Of a stretch of DNA of 64,000 bases, positions 37,353-47,790 are shown in pieces; position 1 is the first letter of the stretch, and every line of letters begins with the position of its first letter. The notes under the pieces are model-generated. The model was not told where the DNA came from. It worked only from the letters and a program-made list of their open reading frames with translations, and made no database searches. The translations under genes were made by a program, and so were the position numbers. Origin of the DNA: Sclerurus mexicanus (Eukaryota; Chordata; Aves; Passeriformes; Furnariidae); NCBI GenBank assembly GCA_013396755.1, contig VWZF01004879.1, forward strand, positions 134,169-198,168, in the 5' to 3' direction.

Positions 37353-40300
37353 GTGATTGCCCCTGCCCTTTTCCTCCTCCAAGCTGCTGAGCTTGGCACC
37401 CCACTGCCTTTATGGGCTTTAGCTGGCAAAAGCTGGAGGGAGAAAGGAAGCACCAGGGTCCCGAGCAGCCCCGCCTTTCCCACCGGTTGTTCATGAGGAA
37501 GTGATTTTTCTGGCAGTCACCTGTTTTTTAGCTCTATGACAACACTTCAGAGGAGGAAGGGATCTACCTAAAGGGGAACATGACTGTGTTAATTGCTCAC
37601 TGTTAGCTAATCCTTTGATGTCGGGCAGGGATTGCTGTGAAGATAGCTGAGGTAGGAGTATTTTTCTTGGCAGAAGCAGGATTCTTCTTGGTTTGGGGTG
37701 GATTGACTGGGCTAGTCCAGGAGGCAGCTTGTATCCCTGTCGGCTTGTGTCTGGGTGCCTGAGCCCTTCCATCCGCTCCATGAGGATGGGGGAAGGAGGA
37801 GCCAGGCACATCACAGCTGCTCAGGGTGAGGGAGGAAGGGCAGGTCCTCCAGATGACAGGGTTGAACCAGGGCCTGTCTGTCCCTTTCTCCTGAACTTCC
37901 CGTGTCAGCACGAAACGCTTGCCTGTGAGGACCCAAAGTCCATTGGAATGGCTGGGACTGAGCCTGGGGTGTCCCTGTGACAGTGCAGGGCAGCTGGGAA
38001 CTGATGGCTGCGCCGCTGAAGGGCTGTTTTTATTACACATTAGAGCCCATATGCTGGGCTATTGAAGTAATTATGACTAAAGGCTTGCTCATAGAACTTA
38101 ACAAGCCCTCAAAACAAATTAAAGTAATGAAGCACTTCATGTTACCAAATAGACAGGCAGCTGCTCCTCCTGAGAGCCACTCAGCAGGACAGACAGGGAG
38201 TCAGAGGAGAGAATCACAAAATTATTAAAGGTGGAAAAGACCTCCAACATCATTGAGTTCAACTTGTGACTGATCATGACCTTACAACTGGACTGGAGCA
38301 CTGAGTGCCATGTCCCATCGTTCCTTGGACACCTCCAGGGCTGGGGACTCCAAACCTTCCTGTGCAGTCCCTTCCAATGCCTGACCACCCTTTCCAGCAA
38401 GAAGTTCCTCCTGATGTCCAACTTGAGCCTCACATGGCACAGCTTGAGGCCATTTCCTCTTGTCCTGTCCTTTGTTCCCTGGGAGCAGATCCCAACAGCC
38501 CCCTGGCTCCTCCCTCCTTTCAGGGAGTTGCAGAGCCAGAAGGTCCCCCCTGAGCCTCATTTTCTCCAGTCAAAGCCCCCCCCAGGTGCTCCTGGTGCTC
38601 CAGGCCCTGCCCCAGCTCCATTCCCTTCTCTGGACATGTTCAGCCCCTCAGTGTCCTTCTTGTCATGAGGGACCCGAGCAGTGCCCAGCCCGGGGGGACA
38701 ATCCCTTCCCAAGTCCTACTCCCTGGAAAGGGATGGATGTATTTGGGGCAGCACCAACACAGCATTTTGCTTGCTCTGAGCACGGCGAAACTCCAGCTCT
38801 TCCCTGGAGTTCAGCTTTGGATTAGATTTTTCCAGAGTTCTGCTCTACCCTTGGTCTTTGAAATTGCTTCTCTCTGTGTCGTTAGGCATGGGGCTTTTAA
38901 CTGATTGTGCTTTGGGCTGACCTCTTTACCAGAAACACAGCAGTTCATCTGCTCTGGGTGGCAGCAACAACCAAACGCTGTCCCTATTTCAGGAAGCTTT
39001 AGGCTGGCTTTTTCATTTCTGACACAAAAGGTGATACACCCATTCTTTCATCAGACAGGTCCCAGAGGGGGAGTTGCATACCAGTTTCCTCTTCAAAAAT
39101 CCCCACTGACTGACTGATTTCTATTGTTACTTTAACTGTATAGTTTGTTTTAAAATAAACCTTTAGGTATTTTGGGGTTTTTTAGGAGAAAGCAGTATAA
39201 ACTATGTCAGTACTTGGCACACAATTAGCTATGCTTTCCAGATTGCTTTATTTCTGAGTCACTTGTGTGATCAATTACTGAGTTGGATGGCAAGATACAC
39301 ATTATTTGAAATTCTTCATGTGGGGTTATGGTCTGAGCCTGTGGGAAATCCTAAAGCATTCTAAGGACACAAGCGTCTGAGCCCTGAGGGAATGTGAGAC
39401 TGCCATAGCATGACCTGGCTTCTCCTTAGCTTACCTTCTATTTAAAAATGGACTGAAATTGCTTGTCAGAGGGGCTGTAACAGTGTTCCAGTTGGGCTGT
39501 CCCCCAGGTGGCATCGGGAGCCAGCCAAAGCCCCGTGCAGGGTCACAGGGGCTGGAAACCTCTTGAGGAGGCAAGGGGGAAACCCCAAACATAAAAATGG
39601 AAGGTCATCAGCACTCTGGGAAGACTGCTCAGCCTTAGCTATGGGGTTCAGCCACCTCCTTTTTCTGTTTACAGATGGCTCTGAGAGATTCCTCTGTGAG
39701 TCTGTCTTCAGCTTTCAGGTTGCATCGACACTGAAGCAAGTGAAGCACGGTAAGCACTGAGTGCCACCCGCTCCGGGGGGAAGGGGGCAGGGGAAAAGCC
39801 TGACCTGCTCTGGGGTGCCAACCACAAGAAAGCACAATGGACGCTAAGTCAGGCCACCACCGAGCCCTTTTGCAAGCCTTATGCAAAGCGCCAGGAGCCC
39901 GCAGAGCCTGGGTGGGAACAGGCTGTGCCTTCCGAAGCTTGTTTTTCCATGGCTGCGCTGCCTGCACGAGAGGTGAGGCCAGAGGAGGAGGTTATGGGCA
40001 GGAAACGCCCACGCTCTGATCTCTCAGCCCAGCACTGACTGTCTCTCTGACCTGGGGCAAAGAGGCGCTTCGTTCCACCTTTGCTTCTCTGCTGAGCCCT
40101 CGTGGCACCGGCAGGGTCAAGTGAGGTTTCCAGAGGTGCTTAGGAGGTGCCTGGCATGATGTGGTGTGGCAGGGCTGACTCCACTCCCTGCCTCCTCAGG
40201 GAAGAGCCTTACATCTTGTTTGAACCTCTGCTTCCCTCCTGGGCCCTTTGCCCCGTAACCAAATGATGGGCTTGACTGCACCCAGCTTTGGTTCTCGCAG

Positions 40301-41606
40301 CAGAGCTGAACACCAGATCCTGGCTGCTGCTGGAGGGTCACATCCTTTCTGTCCCCACCTCTGGTCAGCTCGAATGGTACTTCCACCTGTTGTCTAAGAC
40401 CGGAGGGGTTTCCTGTCCTCTGGTTCTCAGGAGGTGGTCTGAGGGCATGCAGCAGCTTGCAAGGCTGTGATCCTGTATTTTCTGAACCAAAAAAAGCAAA
40501 GCTGAACTTCAGAGGTGTTGTTTCCACAGCTCTGCTGTGGCTGTAGCTACCAGGGGCTGCTGCACAGCCTGGCACCCAGATAAACACCAGCCTTTGAAAC
40601 TGGTTTGCAGAGCACCTCCCTCTTCTCTCTCCCTGTAAGAAAGGCTTAAAGGAAAAGATCGAGGTCATCATTTTTTGGCTTGTTTGTTTGACAGTTCCCA
40701 AAAGCACTCAGTTGCAGGAGGTGGAGTGAAAACAGTCCCTCTTAAAAGCACCCACTGCTGCGGTCAGCATAAACCATGCACAGTTTATGTTACACCTCTT
40801 GCTAGTCCTGGGCCATCTCTCCAAGAGGCTGCAGAGAGTTCACAGCACACTCAGACTTCCAGCAGAGCCAGAAGAAGGGATATTCCCATCTCTGCACCAC
40901 TGCAGATAATTTAACTGAAAATGGAGCCCCTGTACCCAACACACAATCAGTTATAAATAAACCTGAGAGGGACGTGTTGTCTTGGGGGTCCCTGGGGACA
41001 GGCTTTCATCTTGTTAGCAGGCTCTGATTGCAGAGCCTTTTTGCCACACTCTTTCAGGTCCTCTTTCTGCCATGCTCATCCAGGTCCTCCTCCAAAGACC
41101 TTCATTAAAGCCAGGAGTTCCTCATGCTGCACCCATCTCTACCATGGGCTGACCAAGCCCTCTCTGAACTTCTCTGTTCTTCTGCACTATAAATATTTAT
41201 GCTAAAGAAATGAGCTCCATCCTGTTTTCACCCCTGTACACTAGATGTGCCTCGTGTTTCCCTGTCAGGACTTGAATGTACGCAGCACGGGCAGGGATGG
41301 GTAAATACATGGGCAGAAAAGCCTGTCCCTGCTTTCTCCTCGCCATTTGCACAGGGTGGGTTTGGATTCAAATGGACTCAGTGGGTTTTATTCTGCCCTG
41401 TTCCCCATTGACAGCTGGGGATTTGCATCTAATTGAAAGGTTTAATTGCACTGCCATAGCAAACCACAGTTACCTTTGAACTTCTCACAGATCAACAAGT
41501 CGCAAGGATGGAAAAACTAGCTGGTCTGGTGGAAGAGCTGGAGGCAGATGAGTGGAGGTACAAGCCAATAGAGCAGCTCCTGGGATTCACTCCCTCCTCG
41601 GGCTGA
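37211..41606 (+). CDS. ANAPC16: ANAPC16, anaphase-promoting complex subunit 16 (3 coding exons, 110 aa)
   Basis: ANAPC16 is a small constitutive subunit of the APC/C, the E3 ubiquitin ligase that drives mitotic exit, and binds its TPR lobe. Coding exons 37211-37352, 39675-39749 and 41491-41606 total 333 nt and join in frame to 110 codons, the same length as human. The N-terminus is a Ser/Gly-rich low-complexity stretch (residues 2-24). Residues 30-72 hold the conserved core ([35 protein letters not shown]). Residues 78-93 ([16 protein letters not shown]) look helical, and the tail is LLGFTPSSG. The ATG at 37211 begins MAASSSSSS, as in human. It is nearly identical to human from memory. All introns have GT-AG ends. 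Confidence 0.98.
37353..39674 (+). other. ANAPC16: ANAPC16 intron between coding exons 1 and 2
   Basis: A 2.3-kb intron whose middle is a long antisense CR1 (38205-38715). The rest shows no recognisable element. Confidence 0.65.
38205..38715 (-). mobile_element. CR1 LINE fragment, about 0.5 kb
   Basis: Begins GAGAATCACAAAATTATTAA and AAAGACCTCCAACATCATTGAG, the reverse complement of a CR1 3' end. It continues through CTTCCTGTGCAGTCCCTTCC, AGGCCATTTCCTCTTGTCCT, GAGCCTCATTTTCTCCAG and CCCTCAGTGTCCTTCTTGT. It is the longest CR1 copy here and is antisense to ANAPC16. Confidence 0.93.
39675..39749 (+). CDS. ANAPC16: ANAPC16 coding exon 2
   Basis: Residues 48-72, [14 protein letters not shown] to KQVKH, plus one base. 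Acceptor CTGTTTACAG and donor CACG|GTAAGC. Confidence 0.96.
39750..41490 (+). other. ANAPC16: ANAPC16 intron between coding exons 2 and 3
   Basis: A 1.7-kb intron. No repeat, exon or RNA gene is recognised. Confidence 0.55.
41491..41606 (+). CDS. ANAPC16: ANAPC16 coding exon 3 (stop codon)
   Basis: Residues 73-110, [12 protein letters not shown] to GFTPSSG, then TGA at 41604-41606. Acceptor CTTCTCACAG. Confidence 0.97.
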
Positions 41607-42235
41607 GCGTGTCTGGATTGCTGCTGTCAGTGAGCTGAAGAAAAACATTCCCTGGCCTGGCTTCAAAACACCCCCCATTCATCAGACACTGACAGCTGCA
41701 TCCACAGGACGGGGCTTTGGGTTTATTTGAGAGTGGGGATCCCCCGTAAGGCTGCCAATAAACAGAAATGATGGGATTCTGTAAGTCCTCACTGTTACAG
41801 GCTGGCAGGGCTCGGCTTCTGTAACTTAGAAGGCAGGATCAGTTGTACAGCCCTTGTAGTTTTGACAGAGGAGAGCACACTGACAATGTGGCCACGGGGA
41901 GGGCGACCCAGTAACTCGGCCTGGCCTTGCGCTGGCACTTGGCTGAAGCACTGGGTGGTTGGAGAACCCCTGTCTTTGCTGTGTAGCAAGTGACAGCCTG
42001 CGAAAAACACTCCTCAGCCCCAGCCCTTGTTCTGGGGGATGGACACGGCAGGAACTGCCCCAGGTTGGGGTGAAGGGCCAGGCGGTGCCACTGAAGCTCT
42101 TCCCTCTCCATCACGGTTTCTCTGATAGCGCTGGTAGGACACTGCTCTATCTTTAATACTCTGAAACCTTTTCGCCTGCCTTTGTTCTGTATTAAATAGC
42201 TCTGTGACAATAAAATAGTTTTGTCTTTGAAACAG
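41607..42235 (+). other. ANAPC16: ANAPC16 3' UTR (probable)
   Basis: Follows the stop codon and holds two plus-strand AATAAA signals, at 41757-41762 and 42209-42214. The distal one is followed by T/G-rich sequence, so transcripts probably end near 42230, with a shorter form possible. Confidence 0.6.
42209..42214 (+). terminator. ANAPC16: ANAPC16 polyadenylation signal (distal)
   Basis: AATAAA within GTGACAATAAAATAG, followed by TTTTGTCTTTG and further T/G-rich sequence. A proximal alternative lies at 41757-41762. Confidence 0.65.
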
Positions 42236-45200
42236 TTTATCTGGTGGGGCAGGGTCTGATGAGGGCAATAATCAGCTGTTCAGGAGGTAAGCAGAGGTTT
42301 AATGAAGCTCCGAAGCAGCTTGGCTGTCACGATGGTCATCTGAAGTTCAGTTTGAGAGGAACCAAACCATGCTCAAAAGTGGATTGGTTTAAATCAGATT
42401 TTAATCTTGGTGTAACTCTGCCAGTGGCAGAAAGCCCTTATTTAAATCCATCCATTTTAATCATCTTGTTTTTCGGTTGTACTTGACTTCTGTTCCTGGA
42501 GGGGACTGGATTTCCATGTTCTGGCATAACCATTTCAACATGATTTTCCATGGATCAGAGCCTTCGCCCCACAGCTCTGCTGGCCAGCAGGGGGTAGGAG
42601 CAGCACCGTATGCAAGCAATTATATGATTTACTGCTCCAGATGCTGAAGTCTTCTATTTTCAACATCTTATTCTTGAGATGATTGTATTTTTAGTCGCTA
42701 TTTCAGTCCAGCCACATCTGGATTGAAACAGATTAATTGAAAACCATTCCTGGATCACCAGCAATGAGCTAAAACTAAGGGGAGGGGGGGGGGGAGCACA
42801 CAGCCACCTTCTGTGTTTGTTGTTGTTGTTAATAAATTAATTCCAGTATCAGAGTTTTGGGTGATCCAGGGCCCCACACTGCCGGCGAAGCCTAGATTCC
42901 AGCCCCGTGGAAGTTCTCGGCTGGGTTCCTGGAGTGACACAGGGGCGTTCCCACGCGGGGCTGAGGTTCAGCTGAGACGTGTCCCGGCCCCAGCCCCAGC
43001 CCGGAAAACCTCCTCCCCATCCCTGGAGGGCTGCCAGGGCTCTGCGGGGGCCTCCTGCACAGTCAGCGGGTCCGCGGCCAGCATCGCTTCAAACGTGACG
43101 GCAGGCGGGATTCAAACTCCATCCCAGATGGGCTCGCTTGGGAACGAAGGGAGCCTTTCACCCTCAACTTTTTATTGGTTTTGGGTCGTTTTGCATCATC
43201 TGTTTGTGATGCTGCTTGCTCCAGCCGCCTAGGTGTACCTTGGCCAGACCTGCCAAAAATCCCCACCCCATATCACTGTGGGGTTTGGGAACAGAGGAGC
43301 AGATCCCCAACCCCCCCCCCGCCCCTCCAACTTGCCGAACCCAGCGTAATCAGACGCAGAAAGTGCCTTTCCTTTCTGCTGCTCGACTTGGGAAACTTTT
43401 CCACTCTGCCAGCCCTCGGGGGGACACCGTGGGCTCGGTGCCTGCGGCTCTGCCCACGGGATGCAGTGCCCAAGCATTGCCCAGACCGCCCTGTGCAGAT
43501 CCAAGACACGGCGGGGCTGAGATTTATCCCCCTCGCCCTCCTCCCGTTCCTTGTTTTCCAGCCGTTCCTTGTGCTGGGACAGAGCAGGAGCAGGGAACGT
43601 CCCCGGCTCCGTGCTGTACATGGTGTGTTTGTATGTGTGCCCAGCACCAAAATAGACACATGTGTGAGAGCCATTGAGAGGAAGTGAAAAGTTCACCCTG
43701 TACAGTACTACGAATGCAAAAACATGTTGTTGGCTGTTCCCTCCTCCCGCTCAGTAAACACTTTATGTAAGGCAGCGAGCGCTGGAGGCATCGCTGCACC
43801 GTATGGCAAAACCCCTCCGCTCTCCCCTTCCTCCAAGCCCAGGTTTTCCCTGGCAGCTGGAAACTCCCCGGCCAGCCCGTTTCCTGCTTCGCGGATCAGT
43901 GGGGCAGCGCCGGCGCTCAATATCCCCTCCGTGGGGTCTGTCAGCCCCCGCTGCCCCCTCAGCCCGAGGGTCCCGGAGCGCAGGGGGGAAGGGAGCGCGT
44001 CCAGCTGCCAGAAAGAAAAAGAAAAAAAAAAGTTGATGCAGGGGAGGGAGGGGAGGGAAAATACAAAAAAAAAAAGAAAAAGCTGAACAAAGAGCCTCGT
44101 TGAGGGCTGCTGGTTGGTTTTCCTGCGGGTGCTCGCAGCAGAACGCTGTGTACCTCCTCGGCTCCTCACGCTGCTGGCCGCGGCCCCAGCGCCAAGACAC
44201 GCGCTCGCCGGGGAGGGCTTCTCCCCCCATCATCAAGGAGATGCACCCCCCCAGACACCATCTCCAAAAATCACCCGTGGGGAGATGAGTTTCACAGCCC
44301 CCCCCGCTCCGTCCCCCTGCGCACGATGCGCTGCCAAGCCGGCGCTCCGCACCGCCAGCTGCCAAAACCCGCCCCGGTGGGTTTGGGTGCACGTTCCTCG
44401 CTGCTCCGCCCGGCTCCTGCAGCTGCTTGTGCCGGGGGCGAGAGACAGGCCCGGGAGGTTTGGGCTGCTGCGGCAGGGAACTGCCCGGCCGCGCCCCACG
44501 CAGCCACAGCTCACCTGCCGGGGCTGCCCACGGGCTCCAGGGCCGAGCGGGGTCACCCCTGGCGTCCCCGCCACCCCCTGCCGCAACCTGGGCACCCTGG
44601 GAGCGAGGGCACCCACGGAGCAGACACTTAGGGAACCCCCCGAACCCGGCAGCCGCAGCCCCTCTGTTGCGTTCCCCATGGGAATGCCTGGACGCGGAGT
44701 ATCGCAGTGGCCTCCGCGCCAACCCCACGTGCGGGAATAATGTGTAAATCTGCCTAAAACCAGCTTTTGGGGCCGCGGAGCTGCTGGGAACAAACAGCTG
44801 CACCACAGGCGGGGGCAGCACCCATGGGGCAGGAATTCATCCCTCCCCACCATACTTAGGGCACAGTTTGCACCCGACGTGCACTAAAGCACTCGCTGAG
44901 CCCCTCGGAACATCTCCTCCCTTCCTCCTCCTCCTCCTCCTCCTCCCCCTCCTCCCCCTGAAGCCCTACAAAACCGCTGAGCTCAGCACATCCCGGGCAG
45001 GGGCCCAGCCAAGGACCCTCCCCAGTGCCAGCCGCTCCCCCCGGGCTCCGGCTTAACCCTTTGCAGAGCGAAGCCAGCCTGGAAACCGTGATGAGCCGGC
45101 AAATCTCATCGAGGAAGGGCGTTCCACAAGGCGCAGCCTCCTGGGAACAGGCTGTGCAGAAAGCTTAGATTCCTGTCTGCTCTCCCTCAAAGGCCAGGAG

Positions 45201-46684
45201 GCCAAGGGGGGGGCAGACACGCTGCTCGTCCACAAAAACCACGCTGGGTTTGCGCCAGCAGCAGGACCCGGCGAGGGGAAGCTCAGGGATTAGCGACGCC
45301 GTAGCTAAAACTTTACTTTCCAGCCCCAAAACCCATTCCTAGAGGCTCTGCTGCAGAGGAGCAGCCTGGATCTCAGGCTCTTTAGGGAAGGAGAAGGAGC
45401 TGCCAGCCCCACATCCCGTCCCCTCCCAGCCGAAGTGCGAGTGTGTGGAATTATGTTGGGATTATTTCATTGCAGGGATCAAAAATCACATTTCCCTTTA
45501 AAACTTGCCATCACACCAGAGCCGCCTGCCTGCTCCCCTGCCTACCAGGAGATGTTATGGCAAAGAAAGAAAAATATTTATGCTTGGCTCCAGAATTCCA
45601 GCTTATTTTTAGCAAGGCGCCTTCCCTCTGGTCCTTTACCTCTCTTCTGTTTATTTGCCGTTTCCCCCCTGTTTTGACCCCCCAAACCAGCAGTTCCTCA
45701 TCTATTTTCAGCCTCACACAGCCAGCATTTGTACCGACTTAGTGGTTGTGGGGAGAAATAACCCACGAGGTACATTTTGTGAAAAACAGGATCCCGTGCA
45801 CCATCCAGCCATTTCCGAGTGCGAGTGTGCAAATATCGGGGTGTCTCTCCAAGAGCTGGGCTCGGGATTTGCTCTTTTTTTTTTTTCCCCCCCAAAAAGC
45901 CGAGCAGCATCTCTGCAAGGCTGCAGGAGCGAGCCAGGACTGATTCCCATCTCCCCACACAGCTGCCTGGGATGCTCCCCAGTCACCCGCCTTGGGCTTC
46001 CATTCCCAAAACGGCGACGGATTCACGCTTTGAGCCCCAAAAAGCAGCTGCCGGGGGGATGCCCCGCACTTTTGGGGTGCGGGGTCAGCGGCGGTGGGTG
46101 GGGGTCTGTCCCCCTCTCTCCCCGGGCACTGTCTGCCCCGAGCTGTGTTCTCTGCGGGCTCTTATCAACCTGGGCTCGGCAAGGACAGGGCCCAAGATAG
46201 GTCCTGGGCTGACTGTGCTCAGCGCCCCCGATAAAGCCGCGGGCAGCGCAGCGGGAGGACAAACAAAGCCCTTTATCGCCACTTCGGCTCCCTGAGCTCC
46301 TCAGGGTCTGGCTTTGGAAAGGTCACGTACTCGGGGACAGAGGGGGGGCACGCTCTGCCAGGACTGGGGGGCTGGGGGCTTGTCCCGGTTATAGGAGCCC
46401 CCGGGAAAGGCAGATGAGGGAACCCAGCAAAGGTGCCCCCCAGCCTGGCCGTGCCCTGCCCTCGCCCCGCTCGGTTTTCAGCATCCCTTATTCCCTTAAG
46501 AGCGCAGGACTGAAGGGACAGCGGGATCGCTCCGGGCTCGGAGCAGGGCAGGGGGGGCTCAGCCCCAACCCAGGCCGGGGCAGCAGGGTGAGCCCGGGGG
46601 GATGTGGGGCAGGGGGGTGATGGATGGCCCTGCCCCGACCCCCCGGTGCCACGCGGGGTCCCGTTTGCAGCGGAGCCGGCGGGG
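42236..46684. other. ANAPC16-DDIT4 intergenic region, GC-rich
   Basis: AT-moderate at first, then GC- and CpG-rich from about 42850. It carries a G11 run at 42784-42794, TTG repeats near 42816-42835, a C-run near 43311, A-rich runs near 44030 and 44070, and a CTC-rich microsatellite near 44921. I see no gene. A 352-codon minus-strand open frame at 43763-44821 looks like a by-product of GC content. Four GATA cores cluster at 46163-46277. Confidence 0.5.
44921..44959. repeat. CTC-rich trinucleotide microsatellite
   Basis: CTTCCTCCTCCTCC-type repeat with imperfect CCCCT interruptions at its right end. Confidence 0.9.
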
Positions 46685-46810
46685 AGGGGGCGTGGCCAGT
46701 GAGGAGAGGGCGTGGCCAGAAGGAAAAAGGGCGTGGCCTCCCGCTGTCACCGGGCAGGAGAGACGCCGCGGACGTGCCCCGCGCTCCCATTGGCGGTTGC
46801 GCGGTGGGGG
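46685..46810 (+). promoter_or_regulatory. DDIT4: DDIT4 proximal promoter
   Basis: Directly upstream of the first readable DDIT4 codons. It holds three GGGCGTGGCC boxes (46688-46697, 46708-46717, 46729-46738), a GACGTG element at 46771-46776 that fits an HIF-type core (RCGTG), and an inverted CCAAT box (ATTGG) at 46789-46793. DDIT4 is an established hypoxia- and stress-induced gene, which suits these elements. The transcription start cannot be placed because of the N run at 46811. Confidence 0.6.
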
Positions 46811-46827
46811 NNNNNNNNNNNNNNNNN
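46811..46827. other. Assembly gap (17 N)
   Basis: The gap removes the DDIT4 start codon region. The missing sequence may be longer than 17 bases. Confidence 0.97.
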
Positions 46828-46828
46828 G

Positions 46829-46913
46829 TGGGAGCGGCTGGCGGGCGGAGAGCGCGGCCGCCTGGAGACCTCGGACTGCGAGTCGCTGGGCAGCGCCTCG
46901 GGCTCGGAAGGAG
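46829..46913 (+). CDS. DDIT4: DDIT4 N-terminal coding exon fragment
   Basis: 28 codons plus one base, containing the conserved SDCESL serine patch. It starts inside the gap-truncated exon. The donor GT is at 46914-46915. Confidence 0.88.
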
Positions 46914-47253
46914 GTGAGTACGGGGCCGGGGTGTCACCTCCCTCAGGGAGCCGGGGTGTCACCTCCCTCAGGGAGCCGGCGGCTCCGGGGCGCCCCAGAN
47001 CGGGGCCCTGCTCGACCTGTGCGTGGAGCACGGCAAGGCCTGCCACGGCGTGGGGCACATCGCGGCCGACCCCGCCGTGGTGCCCACCTTCCAGCTGACG
47101 CTGGTGCTGCGGCTGGACTCGCGGCTCTGGCCCAAGATCCAGGGCCTCTTCGCCTCCGGTCCGGCCTTCGCGCCGCTGAGGCTGAGCACGGGCTTCAGGG
47201 TGATCAAGAAGAAGCTGTACAGCTCCGAGCAGCTGCTCATCGAGGAGTGCTGA
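46829..47253 (+). CDS. DDIT4: DDIT4 (REDD1), incomplete: start and central part lost in gaps
   Basis: DDIT4 is a small stress-induced protein that restrains mTORC1 through the TSC complex after hypoxia, DNA damage or glucocorticoids. Two pieces are readable. 46829-46913 encodes WERLAGG to ETSDCESLGSASGSEG, matching the human LWDRF to SSDCESLDSS region, and ends at donor GGAG|GTGAGT. 47002-47253 encodes the last 83 residues, GALLDLCVEHG through PTFQLTLVLRLDSRLWPKIQGLF to SSEQLLIEEC, then TGA. Compared with human (232 residues, from memory), the N-terminal residues and roughly 85 central residues, including the PDFELLSDPEDE region, are absent. I attribute this to the 17-N gap and the single N at 47000. 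The loop before LSTGF is about 6 residues shorter than in human. Confidence 0.93.
46926..46975. repeat. DDIT4: 25-bp direct duplication in DDIT4 intron
   Basis: CCGGGGTGTCACCTCCCTC plus AGGGAG occurs twice back to back, at 46926-46950 and 46951-46975, right beside the collapsed gap. It could be real or an assembly artefact. Confidence 0.9.
47000..47000. other. DDIT4: Assembly gap (single N) inside DDIT4
   Basis: The N sits where intron-like sequence meets mid-exon coding sequence. The splice acceptor and the 5' part of the last exon are missing here. Confidence 0.95.
47002..47253 (+). CDS. DDIT4: DDIT4 C-terminal coding exon fragment (stop codon)
   Basis: 83 codons and TGA at 47251-47253. 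Third positions are almost all G or C. The C-terminal FRVIKKKLYSSEQLLIEEC is identical to human as remembered. Confidence 0.96.
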   Translation, partial: GALLDLCVEHGKACHGVGHIAADPAVVPTFQLTLVLRLDSRLWPKIQGLFASGPAFAPLRLSTGFRVIKKKLYSSEQLLIEEC

Positions 47254-47790
47254 CGGGCCGGCCCGCGGGACGCACGACAGCCCGGGCGCTCGTGGCAGAG
47301 CCGGCTGGAGCGCGGCGGCTCCCGGGGGGCCCCGCCGGTGCCGGGACATCCCTGCCGTGGAGCCGGGCGGGGGTGATTGCGGGGTGAGCCCGGCGATGCT
47401 CCCGGAGGCGGCAGCGGGGCTGCTGGTCTCCTGATGGCTGATCAATCATGGGTTCTTCTCTGTTGATGTTGTTTTTGTAACGAGGATTGTAATCAATGGG
47501 GTTTCGGGGGGAGGGCGAGCGAGTGATGCCCGGGCTGTGGGGCTGGATCAAAGACAAGCCCCCGGCAGCCGGGGGGTCCGGGATCGCGTCGTGTCTTTGA
47601 GCACGAGAGAGGTGGGAAAGGGGCACTCGTGGGGCCGGAGGGCAGGACCCCTCGCCCTGACACGCCGTGGGCGCTTCATTGGTTACAGTTTACACTCATA
47701 CACTTGATGTTCAAGTGCGACAATTCCTATGCAAGAATCGTGTCGGGTGTTTTTTTGTACTTTTCTAATAAAAGTTTGTCTCGATTGATA
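47254..47790 (+). other. DDIT4: DDIT4 3' UTR (probable)
   Basis: Runs from the stop codon to just past the AATAAA at 47767. The distal half is less GC-rich (TTACAGTTTACACTCATACA and onward) and ends with a T-rich stretch before the signal. Confidence 0.7.
47767..47772 (+). terminator. DDIT4: DDIT4 polyadenylation signal
   Basis: AATAAA in TTTTCTAATAAAAGTTTGTC, about 0.5 kb after the stop codon. Confidence 0.8.

Noticed and set aside
40117..40707. A 196-codon minus-strand open frame in an ANAPC16 intron
   Set aside because: No recognisable domain, no convincing splice or promoter context; treated as chance.
43763..44821. A 352-codon minus-strand open frame
   Set aside because: It lies in CpG-rich intergenic DNA where stops are rare, and overlapping frames on both strands are also open. 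No recognisable domain, only Pro/Arg/Gly-rich sequence and a Phe run from a poly-A tract.
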